A stretch of 64,000 nucleotides of DNA from an uncultured Alteromonadaceae bacterium. Lineage in GTDB: Bacteria > Pseudomonadota > Gammaproteobacteria > Enterobacterales > Alteromonadaceae. How positions within the stretch are numbered: position 1 is the stretch's first letter; each line of letters opens with the position of its first letter. The stretch covers positions 372,001 through 436,000 of the forward strand of contig CANLWS010000001.1 in NCBI GenBank assembly GCA_947494925.1, in the 5' to 3' direction. The position numbers and the translations under genes were made by a program. Shown in pieces: positions 9,997 through 18,884 of the stretch. The notes beneath the pieces were generated by a model. That model was not told the origin of the DNA, made no database searches, and saw nothing but the letters and a program-made list of their open reading frames with translations.

Positions 9997-10776
9997 ATGA
10001 AAATTAAATCGCTCTTCGTCGCCAGTGCTTCTCTTATTCTATGTTCCAACGCCTTTGGGTGGGGCCAGACAGGTCATCGAGTTACGGGGAGTATCGCTGA
10101 ACAATACCTCTCCCAAAGCACTCAATCTGAGATTCTTAAGTTGTTTCCTAACGAATCCCTGGCAGAAATTTCAACTTACGCCGATGAAAAGAGATCGGAC
10201 CCATCGAAATTCTGGAAAAAAACAGCCAGTCCCTGGCATTACGTTTCTGTTCCGGAAGGGAAAACCTACAAGGACGTTGGCGCACCTGACGAAGGAGATG
10301 CTTACACAGCGTTAGAGAACTTTTCTGCCACACTTAAAAATGACAATGCTAGTGTCGAACAAAAAAGATTGGCCTTGCACTTTATCGTTCACATCATAGG
10401 CGATTTGCATCAACCTCTACACGCAGGAAATGGCACCGACAGAGGTGGCAATGACGTGAAGCTTAAATTTTTCTGGAAAGATTCTAACCTCCACCGTGTG
10501 TGGGACAGTGAAATGATTGATGGAAAACAACTTTCGTACTCAGAGTGGACAGAATGGTTAGGTAAGAAAATAAGCCCTGATATGGCGAAAAAATGGAACG
10601 AACCGGATCCTTTGGTTTGGATAGCTGAAAGCACTAAGCTACGGGATAACCTTTACCCGGACAGTGATGAGATTTCTTATGATTATCAATACCAGCACCT
10701 ACCGACAGTGAAGTCGAGACTGCAACAGGCCGGGGTCAGAATTGCCGCTTATCTTAATGATGTATTTAAAAAGTAA
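9997..10776 (+). CDS. Secreted S1/P1-type nuclease
   Basis: About 259 residues with a signal peptide (KSLFVASASLILCSNAFG). The mature protein would start WGQTGHR, the tryptophan and histidine that bind the trinuclear zinc cluster of S1/P1 nucleases. Other zinc ligands fit DEKRSD, WHYVSVP, HFIVHIIGDLHQPLHAG and the NLHRVWDSEMI region. These enzymes cut single-stranded nucleic acids and remove 3'-phosphates, so it probably scavenges phosphate or nucleosides in the periplasm or outside. A GTG at 9982 is an alternative start. Six bases after ubiX in the longer form, so possibly in the same transcript. Confidence 0.9.
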   Translation: MKIKSLFVASASLILCSNAFGWGQTGHRVTGSIAEQYLSQSTQSEILKLFPNESLAEISTYADEKRSDPSKFWKKTASPWHYVSVPEGKTYKDVGAPDEGDAYTALENFSATLKNDNASVEQKRLALHFIVHIIGDLHQPLHAGNGTDRGGNDVKLKFFWKDSNLHRVWDSEMIDGKQLSYSEWTEWLGKKISPDMAKKWNEPDPLVWIAESTKLRDNLYPDSDEISYDYQYQHLPTVKSRLQQAGVRIAAYLNDVFKK

Positions 10777-10820
10777 GCACTAGAAAAACATATAATAGGG
10801 TTTGGTGATCATGCCAGGCC

Positions 10821-11306
10821 CTATTCTATATCCAGGGCCTCAGGCGAAAGAATTACACCAGTAGAATCAGCGTACAAATGGTCCTCCGGTAAAAAAGTCA
10901 CACCACCAAAATTAACTGCGATATCAATTTCACCAGTGTGCTCAAAGTCTGCATTAACCGGAATTGAAGCAACTGCATGAATGCCAATGTCCAGATCTTC
11001 CAGGGCATCTACGTCACGCACACTGCCATAACACAAAATACCTTCCCAATTGTTTTCAACGGCCAGCATAGCGGTATTTGCATCTACCAAGGCTCTGCGC
11101 ATTGATCCACCACCGTCGATCAACAACACTTTACCCTTTCCTGATTCGGACAGTACTTTGTCAATCAATCCCTTGTCTTCATAACATTTGATTGTGGTGA
11201 TCTCCCCACCATAGGAAGCCCGACCACCAAAGCTGATGAACATTGGTTCAACGACATCGACGCTATCTGCGAATAAATCACATAGTTCTGACGTGTTATA
11301 GTCCAT
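10821..11306 (-). CDS. rraA: RraA, inhibitor of RNase E
   Basis: A 161-residue protein of the RraA family, which binds RNase E and its scaffold region and lowers its activity. Recognisable regions: [41 protein letters not shown] and [30 protein letters not shown]. The reading frame is open further upstream to 11402, but homologues start at [10 protein letters not shown], hence ATG 11306. Monocistronic and convergent with the nuclease gene. Confidence 0.93.
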   Translation of the reverse strand: MDYNTSELCDLFADSVDVVEPMFISFGGRASYGGEITTIKCYEDKGLIDKVLSESGKGKVLLIDGGGSMRRALVDANTAMLAVENNWEGILCYGSVRDVDALEDLDIGIHAVASIPVNADFEHTGEIDIAVNFGGVTFLPEDHLYADSTGVILSPEALDIE

Positions 11307-11492
11307 CTCGGTTATACCTTGCTGAATCACCCATAAGCACAGAGTAGTTGTAGATAAACACTTTGTAAAACAGTTCTTTGCAATCCTGTCCTTTGAACTC
11401 ACCTATCTGTAACAAAGGCTTCTAAAATATGTCACTTAATATTCATAGGAGCTGCATAACATCCAGATCAAACAACTACATCTGTGAATGTT

Positions 11493-12005
11493 ATGAATTT
11501 GTTTGCCAGAGCCGATACCAAATTGTTTTATTGGTTGTTTAGCAAAACAGCAAGGCACAATTGTCAGTTAATTAAGTGGACATCGAAGACCGGTGATGGA
11601 CAACTTTATTTAGTACTGGGCTTGGTGCTGTGGTTTTTTGAACCCACTCATGGCGACCTATTCCTTTACACGGCACTATTGGCATACGCCCTTGAACTGC
11701 CTGTTTATGTGATACTCAAAAAGAGTTTCAAAAGACAACGTCCGTGCGACTTGTTTAACAATTTCAATGCCCATCTAACACCGTCAGATAAATTCAGTCT
11801 CCCATCCGGTCACACTGCAGCTGCCTTTTTGATGGCCTCACTGATAGTGCATTTTTATCCATCCATGTTCCTGCTGGTGTACATATGGGCTTGCATGATT
11901 GGTTTATCCAGAGTGTTGCTTGGTGTTCACTATCCCAGCGATATTCTCGCTGGTGCGATGTTGGGAATATTGATTTCTTACCTTAGTATTTCAATTATGT
12001 TGTGA
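11493..12005 (+). CDS. PAP2-family membrane phosphatase
   Basis: A ~170-residue membrane protein with the three phosphatase motifs of the PAP2 superfamily: KKSFKRQRPCD, PSGHTAAAF and SRVLLGVHYPSDILAG. Several hydrophobic segments surround them. Such enzymes dephosphorylate lipid phosphates such as undecaprenyl pyrophosphate or phosphatidic acid. It lies four bases before the glycosyltransferase gene, so the pair is probably an operon acting on a lipid-linked sugar. A GTG at 11484 is an alternative start. Confidence 0.88.
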   Translation: MNLFARADTKLFYWLFSKTARHNCQLIKWTSKTGDGQLYLVLGLVLWFFEPTHGDLFLYTALLAYALELPVYVILKKSFKRQRPCDLFNNFNAHLTPSDKFSLPSGHTAAAFLMASLIVHFYPSMFLLVYIWACMIGLSRVLLGVHYPSDILAGAMLGILISYLSISIML

Positions 12006-12009
12006 CTTT

Positions 12010-13077
12010 ATGAAAATTTTATACGGTGTTCAGGGTACGGGGAATGGTCATATTGCACGTGCCCGTGTCATGGCAAACGCATTCTCCCGACGCAATGATG
12101 TTGATGTTGATTTTGTTTTCACTGGCAGAGCCGAAAACGGTTATTTCGATATGGAACCTTTTGGCAACTATCGTACGTTCCGAGGCCTGACATTTGTTAC
12201 TTCTCAGGGTTCTGTGTCTAAATGGCAGACAATTAAATCAGCCAGTTTGAAGCTTGCTTACAATGACATTCAAAATCTTGATCTTTCTGGCTATGATCTA
12301 TTGCTCAATGACTTCGAGCCTATAACCGCCTGGGCAGCCAAACGACAACAACTACCCAGTATTTCCATTAGTCATCAATGCGCTTTTAATTACCCTGTAC
12401 CCAGACAGGGTGAAAGCATAATCGACAGAATACTCACCCGTTATTTTGCGCCATGCGAGCTGCAGCTTGGGGTGCATTGGTATCATTTCGGCCACAATAT
12501 CATGCCACCATTCATTGAAGAGAAAATGGATGTTGAACCTTCCAACCAGCATGTTCTGGTCTATCTACCTTTCGAGGAGTTAGAAGACATTACACGAATG
12601 CTGTCATCCATTCCACACTTCAAATTTGAATGTTTCCACCCTCAGATTCGAGAAAATATAAAAGAAGGTAACATTTACTGGAAAAGACCATCCAAAACCC
12701 AATTCAAGGAATCCATAAAACACTGTTCGGGGGTAATCGCTAATGGTGGATTTGAGCTATCCAGTGAGTGTTTGCAATTAGGTAAAAAAGTGCTCATCAA
12801 ACCCCTCAAAGGCCAGTACGAACAATTGTCAAACATGATAACACTAGAAAAACTCGGGCTTTGCACAAGCATGATGGAACTCAATTCCGCTTCAGTGGAA
12901 AAATGGCTGCGCGAGCCGAATCCTGAGCCGATCCATTTCCCTGACAATCCGAACATATTGATTAACTGGATCCTCAGTGAAGAATGGGACGAACCAGAAA
13001 TTATATGTCAGAGGCTCTGGAATCAGGTCCGTTTTCCGGAATCTGTGCATCGCAGGCTTCTAGAAATGGGTGCATAG
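12010..13077 (+). CDS. MJ1255/VC2487-type glycosyltransferase
   Basis: A 355-residue protein beginning MKILYGVQGTGNGHIARARVMA, the glycine-rich N-terminal loop of GT-B enzymes of the MJ1255/VC2487 family. The C-terminal donor-binding region is seen in GVIANGGFELSSECLQLGKKVL, like MurG and related transferases. No transmembrane segment, so cytoplasmic or membrane-peripheral. The donor and acceptor are not known. Coupling with the PAP2 gene suggests a role in glycolipid or envelope synthesis. Confidence 0.85.
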   Translation: MKILYGVQGTGNGHIARARVMANAFSRRNDVDVDFVFTGRAENGYFDMEPFGNYRTFRGLTFVTSQGSVSKWQTIKSASLKLAYNDIQNLDLSGYDLLLNDFEPITAWAAKRQQLPSISISHQCAFNYPVPRQGESIIDRILTRYFAPCELQLGVHWYHFGHNIMPPFIEEKMDVEPSNQHVLVYLPFEELEDITRMLSSIPHFKFECFHPQIRENIKEGNIYWKRPSKTQFKESIKHCSGVIANGGFELSSECLQLGKKVLIKPLKGQYEQLSNMITLEKLGLCTSMMELNSASVEKWLREPNPEPIHFPDNPNILINWILSEEWDEPEIICQRLWNQVRFPESVHRRLLEMGA

Positions 13078-13246
13078 CAAGCCGATGTGTATCGTTTGAA
13101 ATATACCAAATAGTAATGATATGTGAAGCTTTTAACAGTCAGGTAATGGTGTTGGATTTTTTTAAAATCTTTTATGCAATAAATGTTATTGATTTTTATC
13201 AGTTCGATGAGATGATACAGCCATATCAATAATCTAGAGTCAGTTC

Positions 13247-13417
13247 ATGTCGCGCTTTCGTTTTAGGGCAAAAGGTTTTTTGTTCGCATCTATATTTGTG
13301 CTTAGCAGTTGTGGTTACAAAGGGCCACTTGTACTGCCTGAACAAGCCGAAACCAATCAGCCGGAAACGACCCAACAAGACGACCAAACTGACAGTTCTT
13401 CCGAGAAGGAACAATAA
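13247..13417 (+). CDS. lptM: LptM (YifL)-type small lipoprotein
   Basis: A 56-residue lipoprotein read directly from the sequence. A hydrophobic signal ends in the lipobox LSSC, and the mature part begins CGYKGPLVLPEQ, matching the CGxKGPLYLP signature of LptM/YifL. In E. coli LptM helps disulfide formation and assembly of the LPS translocon LptDE. The rest is a Gln/Asp/Ser-rich tail. Its stop codon is followed at once by the lysA start, the usual position for this gene upstream of lysA or dapF. Confidence 0.92.
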   Translation: MSRFRFRAKGFLFASIFVLSSCGYKGPLVLPEQAETNQPETTQQDDQTDSSSEKEQ

Positions 13418-14668
13418 TTGGACTTCTTTAGTTTTAAAAATCAACGTTTACATGCAGAAGATGTTGATGTCGAAGACATTGCCAACAAATTTGAAACACC
13501 TGCTTATATATATTCCCGTGCAACGATTGAGCGCCATTGGCATGCGTTTAACAATGCCGCCAAAGATCATGAACACCTTGTGTGTTATGCCGTTAAAGCC
13601 AATTCAAATATCGGTGTTTTAAGTGTGTTGGCAAAACTTGGATCCGGATTTGATATTGTTTCAGGCGGCGAGCTGGCCAGGGTAATCGAAGCAGGTGGTG
13701 ACACATCGAAAGTGGTTTTTTCCGGTGTAGGCAAAACGGAACACGAAATCGCTTTTGCGCTAAAAAATGAGATTATGTGTTTCAATGTGGAATCTGCCCC
13801 TGAATTGGCACGGATCAACAAAGTTGCAGCTGAGTTAAATGTGCAGGCCCGCATCTCCATCAGAGTTAATCCGGACGTAGACGCGAAAACCCATCCTTAT
13901 ATTTCCACCGGATTGAAAGCAAACAAATTTGGTGTTCAGCGCGAACATGCAATTGATATCTATAAACTGGCGAATAGTTACAGTCATCTCAATATTGTCG
14001 GTATAGATTGCCACATAGGTTCACAACTTACTGAAGTAGAACCTTTTGTTGACGCCCTGGATAGACTGCTAGTGCTGGTTGATGAATTGGCTGAGGCAGG
14101 GATACACATTTCCCATTTGGATGTAGGCGGTGGACTAGGCGTACCCTACAACGGAGAAACGCCCCCGGAGCCCGACAAATATGTTGCGGCAATAATGACG
14201 CGAATGGACAAACGCAAGCATCTCAAACTGGTGTTCGAACCAGGTCGGGCAATCATGGCAAACGCTGGAATTCTGCTAACCAAAATTGAATTTCTTAAGC
14301 AAGGGGAAGAGAAAAATTTTGCGATTGTTGATGCTGCGATGAATGATCTTCTGAGACCTGCATTGTATTCAGCATGGCAAAACATCATTGAGACGGATCA
14401 AAATCTGACCCGCGAAACGGCCACTTATGACGTTGTTGGACCAATTTGCGAAACGGGCGATTTTCTTGGCAAGGAACGTGACTTGTCGATTGCTGCGGGC
14501 GATTTACTCGCAGTGAGAAGCGCTGGTGCATATGGGTTTGTCATGGCATCAAATTATAATAGCCGTTGTCGACCAGCTGAAGTTTTGGTTGATGGTGATC
14601 AGATTCATTTGGTTCGTGAACGAGAAAAACTTCACGATTTGTGGAAAGGAGAGCACAAAGTTTCGTAA
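13418..14668 (+). CDS. lysA: Diaminopimelate decarboxylase
   Basis: A 416-residue PLP enzyme of the alanine-racemase fold that makes lysine from meso-diaminopimelate. The PLP lysine is in LVCYAVKANSNIGVL; the other signatures are GIDCHIGSQL, HLDVGGGLGVPY and GPICETGDFLGKER with the active-site cysteine. The start is TTG directly after the lptM stop, with AAGGAA upstream, so translation is probably coupled. Second gene of the lptM-lysA-dapF-DUF484-xerC-yigB block. Confidence 0.96.
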   Translation: MDFFSFKNQRLHAEDVDVEDIANKFETPAYIYSRATIERHWHAFNNAAKDHEHLVCYAVKANSNIGVLSVLAKLGSGFDIVSGGELARVIEAGGDTSKVVFSGVGKTEHEIAFALKNEIMCFNVESAPELARINKVAAELNVQARISIRVNPDVDAKTHPYISTGLKANKFGVQREHAIDIYKLANSYSHLNIVGIDCHIGSQLTEVEPFVDALDRLLVLVDELAEAGIHISHLDVGGGLGVPYNGETPPEPDKYVAAIMTRMDKRKHLKLVFEPGRAIMANAGILLTKIEFLKQGEEKNFAIVDAAMNDLLRPALYSAWQNIIETDQNLTRETATYDVVGPICETGDFLGKERDLSIAAGDLLAVRSAGAYGFVMASNYNSRCRPAEVLVDGDQIHLVREREKLHDLWKGEHKVS

Positions 14669-14700
14669 ACTAGTGTTTTGCTGAAACTTATGTTGTTGTA

Positions 14701-15531
14701 ATGCAGATTCAATTTTCAAAAATGCACGGCTTGGGAAATGATTTTGTGGTGATTGATAACGTCACACAAAATGTGTTTTTCTCTACCGATAAGATAAAAC
14801 AGCTGGCGGACCGGAACTTAGGAATTGGTTTTGATCAGATGTTGATGGTTGAACCGCCTTACGATCCTGAACAAGACTTTCATTATCGCATCTTTAATGC
14901 GGACGGTTCAGAAGTCTCCCAATGTGGCAACGGTGCAAGGTGTTTTGCTCGTTTTGTCAAAATGAAAGGTCTGACAAACCGCAATAAAATTGTCGTCAGT
15001 ACCAAGGCTGGACGAATTATACTGTATCTTGAGAAAGACGGGCAAGTCACTGTGAATATGGGCAAACCCAAATTCGATCCCTCTCAAATCCCGTTAAAAG
15101 CTAACAAAGAGGAAGGGACTTATATTATTCGTGCCAATGAACAAACCTATTTCTGTGGCGCGGTATCAATGGGAAACCCTCACTGTGTGCTGGAAGTGGA
15201 TGATATTGAGCAAGCGGATGTTGAAACTATCGGACCTTTACTGGAACGGCATGATAGATTTCCAGAAGGGGTGAATGTTGGTTTCATGCAGATAATCAAT
15301 GAAGGCCATATCAAATTGCGTGTTTTCGAACGTGGCGTGGGCGAAACTCTTGCCTGTGGTACCGGAGCCTGTGCCGCTGTTGCGATTGCGCAGATTCAAG
15401 GTAAGCTTGGTAACGAAGTTAAGGTCGATTTACCGGGCGGAAGAATAAAAATACGTTGGCAAGGGCGTGATAATGTATTAAAAATGACGGGGCCGGCGGA
15501 ACATATATTTGATGGAACTATAAATTTATGA
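14701..15531 (+). CDS. dapF: Diaminopimelate epimerase
   Basis: A 276-residue enzyme converting LL- to meso-diaminopimelate, the step before LysA and the source of DAP for peptidoglycan. The two catalytic cysteines sit in [13 protein letters not shown] and [14 protein letters not shown]. It begins [19 protein letters not shown], the standard N-terminus. The last four bases overlap the DUF484 start (ATGA). Confidence 0.97.
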   Translation: MQIQFSKMHGLGNDFVVIDNVTQNVFFSTDKIKQLADRNLGIGFDQMLMVEPPYDPEQDFHYRIFNADGSEVSQCGNGARCFARFVKMKGLTNRNKIVVSTKAGRIILYLEKDGQVTVNMGKPKFDPSQIPLKANKEEGTYIIRANEQTYFCGAVSMGNPHCVLEVDDIEQADVETIGPLLERHDRFPEGVNVGFMQIINEGHIKLRVFERGVGETLACGTGACAAVAIAQIQGKLGNEVKVDLPGGRIKIRWQGRDNVLKMTGPAEHIFDGTINL

Positions 15532-16223
15532 GTGAAATGTCTGGACAACAACGAGCCGAACTTTCCTCGTCATTTGATGAATTACAACAGCCAATTAGTG
15601 CTGAAGATGTAAAAGACTACTTACTTGCGAATCCTCAGTTTTTCGCCGAGTACCCTGGCCTTGCAGAAAGAATAGATATTCCTCATCAACAAAAGGGCAG
15701 CATTTCCCTGGTTGAACTGCAAAGTGATCAGTTACGTAAAAAAGCTCGTCAACTGACTCACAAACTAAGCCAATTAATTTCCATCGCCAAACAAAACGAA
15801 GAAATCTATCGGATTTATGCAGACCTGAATCTTCATTTACTTAAGTGTCGCTTCTTTAGCGAAGTACAAGACACGCTTGAAGATGTGTTGAGACAAAAAT
15901 TGAAAATGTCGGCTGTCGCCTTGCGTTCCTTTGGCGGTGCCAATGCACTACCTGAGATACAACGTAAGCTATTCATTGAGAAGAGATTTAAACAAGAATG
16001 CTTCTTCTTTGGACGTATCAGTCAACATGAAAAGCAGCTATTGTTTAGTGGTCAGCCAGCAGAATCCGTCGCACTAATGCTGTTGGGTGAAAAAGGTGAA
16101 CTAGGTATTCTCGCGGTGGCGAGCCGTGATCCGGGGCATTTTAACCCGGATATGGATACTTTGCTGATCACTCAATTGCAGCAATTTCTCAATGTTTTGC
16201 TGCCTAATTTGGCTGGATACTAA
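15528..16223 (+). CDS. DUF484 family protein (YigA-like)
   Basis: A 231-residue protein. Residues ~20-50 ([21 protein letters not shown]) match the start of DUF484, followed by a basic helical linker ([19 protein letters not shown]) and a GAF-like C-terminal half ending in FNVLLPNL. The function is not established; it is regularly found between dapF and xerC in gammaproteobacteria, as here. Four-base overlap with dapF. Confidence 0.9.
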   Translation: MSEMSGQQRAELSSSFDELQQPISAEDVKDYLLANPQFFAEYPGLAERIDIPHQQKGSISLVELQSDQLRKKARQLTHKLSQLISIAKQNEEIYRIYADLNLHLLKCRFFSEVQDTLEDVLRQKLKMSAVALRSFGGANALPEIQRKLFIEKRFKQECFFFGRISQHEKQLLFSGQPAESVALMLLGEKGELGILAVASRDPGHFNPDMDTLLITQLQQFLNVLLPNLAGY

Positions 16224-16225
16224 AG

Positions 16226-17119
16226 ATGGAGCGTCCAGCCCTGACCGAGTGGCTGGATAAGTTTCTTGACTACCTCAAGTATGAAAGAAACCTTTCGCCG
16301 AAAACTCAGGAAAATTATCTTCGTCAACTGCATTCTGTGATCAAGACCGCCAACTTTGACAATTGGTCTGAACTGACGACTGATCATGTTCGTAAAATTC
16401 TTGCTCAGGCTAAACGAGAGCAACTGAGTCCCAGATCTATTGCCTTGCGCCTTTCATCGCTTCGCACTTTTTGCCAGTTTCTAATACTTAATCAGGTACT
16501 GGATGTGAATCCCGCAAAATCAGTTCGGGCACCCAAACAGGGGCGTCCTTTGCCCAAACAACTCAGCGTCGATCAGATGGACCAGTTGCTGGATATTGAA
16601 CCTGACTCACTGCTCGCTATTCGTGACCGGGCAATGATGGAACTGACTTATGGCTGCGGTTTGCGTTTGGCGGAGCTGGCAGGGCTGAATCTGAAAGATA
16701 TAGAAGATAGCAGCCAGATTCTTGTACAGGGTAAAGGCAGCAAAGAAAGACTGTTGCCTCTGGGCCGTGAAAGTCGGAAGTGGCTAAACGCCTGGTTAAA
16801 GGTAAGAGGACAAATGGCACCTTTTGATGAGATGGCTGTTTTTGTCAGTAAACACAAGCGACGTATTTCCCCAAGACAAATAGCCAAACGCATGCAACTT
16901 TGGGCAAACAAGCAACAGATCAACCAGCAGGTTAACCCGCATAAATTGCGACACTCTTTCGCTACCCATATGCTTGAATCCAGCGGCGATTTGCGTGCCG
17001 TTCAGGAATTACTGGGACATGCTAATTTATCTACGACCCAGGTGTATACTCATTTGGACTTTCAACACCTTTCCAACGTATACGATAAAACCCATCCACG
17101 GGCACAACGCAAGAAATAA
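16226..17119 (+). CDS. xerC: Tyrosine recombinase XerC
   Basis: A 297-residue site-specific recombinase that, with XerD, resolves chromosome dimers at dif. The N-terminal SAM-like domain (LDYLKYERNLSPKTQENYLRQL) is followed by the catalytic domain with arginine in TYGCGLRLAELAGL, HKLRHSFATHML, and histidine plus nucleophilic tyrosine in LGHANLSTTQVYTHLDF. Position after dapF and DUF484 identifies it as XerC, not XerD or an integrase. Confidence 0.97.
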   Translation: MERPALTEWLDKFLDYLKYERNLSPKTQENYLRQLHSVIKTANFDNWSELTTDHVRKILAQAKREQLSPRSIALRLSSLRTFCQFLILNQVLDVNPAKSVRAPKQGRPLPKQLSVDQMDQLLDIEPDSLLAIRDRAMMELTYGCGLRLAELAGLNLKDIEDSSQILVQGKGSKERLLPLGRESRKWLNAWLKVRGQMAPFDEMAVFVSKHKRRISPRQIAKRMQLWANKQQINQQVNPHKLRHSFATHMLESSGDLRAVQELLGHANLSTTQVYTHLDFQHLSNVYDKTHPRAQRKK

Positions 17120-17146
17120 TAAAAGAACAAAGAGTCCTGTATATAA

Positions 17147-17863
17147 ATGAAATTTTATAGACCTATACAACAAGTCAAAGCGATGAGTTTCGACTTGGAT
17201 GATACGCTTTATGACAATCACCCCTTGATGATAACAGCAGAGAAAAAGCTGTTGAACTTTATCCGCACTGAATATAACAAATGCGCCAACACGGATATTC
17301 GTTTCTGGCGTTCTCACAAAGCTACTGCGCTAAAACAAACGCCTGAATTATGCAATGACATGGGTGAATTACGTAGACGAACACTATTGGCTGGTTTTCA
17401 TCAGCAGGGCTACCGAGGAGCGGCACTTAGCGATGCAACTAAACAATCGTTTGACTATTTTTACTTCGAAAGAAGTCATTTTAAAGTAGATAAGACTGTT
17501 TGTTCTTTATTGGAAAAGCTAGCCAATCATTTTCCGCTAGTGGCTATTACTAATGGAAACGTCAATCTAAGCCAGATAGGTATTGCGGATTACTTTTCAG
17601 CATGTTTCAAAGCAAACCTGCAGCAACCAATGAAGCCTCACGCTAAAATGTTCGAACTAACTTCAGCGTTTCTTGATTTACCGGCACACAATATTCTGCA
17701 TATCGGTGACAATATGGAAAAAGATGTTTTCGGTGCCCGTTCAGCGGGTTTTAGCACCGCATGGTTTGCCTGTAATCGCGACATGACTCTTAACCGGGAG
17801 CCAGTTTACGCGCTTCCCGATATCGAATTGAGCACACTGCAAGACTTGCTTCTGTTCACTTGA
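17147..17863 (+). CDS. yigB: HAD phosphatase YigB
   Basis: A 238-residue HAD-superfamily hydrolase. Motif I is SFDLDDTLYDN, motif II is VAITNGN, and motif IV is HIGDNMEKDVFGARSAG. YigB dephosphorylates 5-amino-6-(5-phospho-D-ribitylamino)uracil in riboflavin synthesis, as well as FMN. The identity rests on sequence plus the conserved xerC-yigB order. Last gene of the block; convergent with cysE. Confidence 0.92.
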   Translation: MKFYRPIQQVKAMSFDLDDTLYDNHPLMITAEKKLLNFIRTEYNKCANTDIRFWRSHKATALKQTPELCNDMGELRRRTLLAGFHQQGYRGAALSDATKQSFDYFYFERSHFKVDKTVCSLLEKLANHFPLVAITNGNVNLSQIGIADYFSACFKANLQQPMKPHAKMFELTSAFLDLPAHNILHIGDNMEKDVFGARSAGFSTAWFACNRDMTLNREPVYALPDIELSTLQDLLLFT

Positions 17864-17880
17864 AACTCGAGCGTTTTGAT

Positions 17881-18660
17881 CTAGTCTTCAAGGATATTTT
17901 GGTCCATGGTTTCACAGGGGTTTTCGCAACATGGTCTGCCGACGATTTTAGCCGGTACACCCGCAACAGTTACGTGGGCGGGCACATCGTTTAATACCAC
18001 GCTCCCTGCACCGACTTTGGTGCCCCTGCCAATTTCAATATTGCCAAGAATTTTTGCACCAGAACCGACCATGACACCCTGGCGTATTTTGGGATGTCTG
18101 TCCCCGGATTCGTTACCCGTACCACCTAGTGTCACGGATTGTAAGATGGAGACATTGTCTTCAATAACCGTTGTTTCACCCACAACAATTCCTGTTGCAT
18201 GGTCAAACATTACACCCTTACCAATGGTGGCTGCAGGGTGAATGTCAACGCCAAATACTTCTGAGTTTCTACTTTGAATAAACAGTGATAAGTCTCTTCT
18301 TTCTTTGGTCCACAAATAGTTTGCCAACCTGTGCACCTGGATTGACTGAAATCCCTTGAAGTGTATCAGGACGGTCAAATATGAATGTACCGCCGGGTCG
18401 CGGTCAAATACCGCTTTGATATCTGCGATTGCGGAATCCACAATTGCCGGATTGAGCAGATAGGCTTCGTCAAAAACTTCACGAATGGCTAAGGCCGGCA
18501 TCACTTCATCGGTCATTTTATTTGACAGAATAAAACTCAATGAGGATTCGAAATTATGGTGAGTGAGAATACAGGCATGAACGTAACTGGCCAACAGAGG
18601 TTCTTGTTCGACGACTTTTTTCGCTTCGTCTTTCAGTGTTAACCAAAATGACTCTTTCAT
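17881..18660 (-). CDS. cysE: Serine O-acetyltransferase
   Basis: A 259-residue enzyme making O-acetylserine from serine and acetyl-CoA, the first step of cysteine synthesis. The N-terminal helical domain (residues ~1-140) precedes a left-handed beta-helix of hexapeptide repeats with DIHPAATIGKGVMFDHATGIVVGE containing the catalytic His and DRHPKIRQGVMVGSGAKILG. Full length for the CysE family. Confidence 0.96.
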   Translation of the reverse strand: MKESFWLTLKDEAKKVVEQEPLLASYVHACILTHHNFESSLSFILSNKMTDEVMPALAIREVFDEAYLLNPAIVDSAIADIKAVFDRDPAVHSYLTVLIHFKGFQSIQVHRLANYLWTKERRDLSLFIQSRNSEVFGVDIHPAATIGKGVMFDHATGIVVGETTVIEDNVSILQSVTLGGTGNESGDRHPKIRQGVMVGSGAKILGNIEIGRGTKVGAGSVVLNDVPAHVTVAGVPAKIVGRPCCENPCETMDQNILED

Positions 18661-18884
18661 TTTCGAATTCCCAACTATGTGCGTTTGTTATGTAGTGAGG
18701 GCGAATTGAACACATTTAAACCCTACTCGCTATTCCTGCAGGGATTTTATACGCTCCTGGCACTCTCTGCCTAATAACTAATTCAGACAGGTTAGATCAG
18801 GATCTAATTTCGAATTTTTAAGTGTATAAAAACACAGTACAGCTGATATACTCCCATCCATAATAAATAATCTTGCTGTGCCCA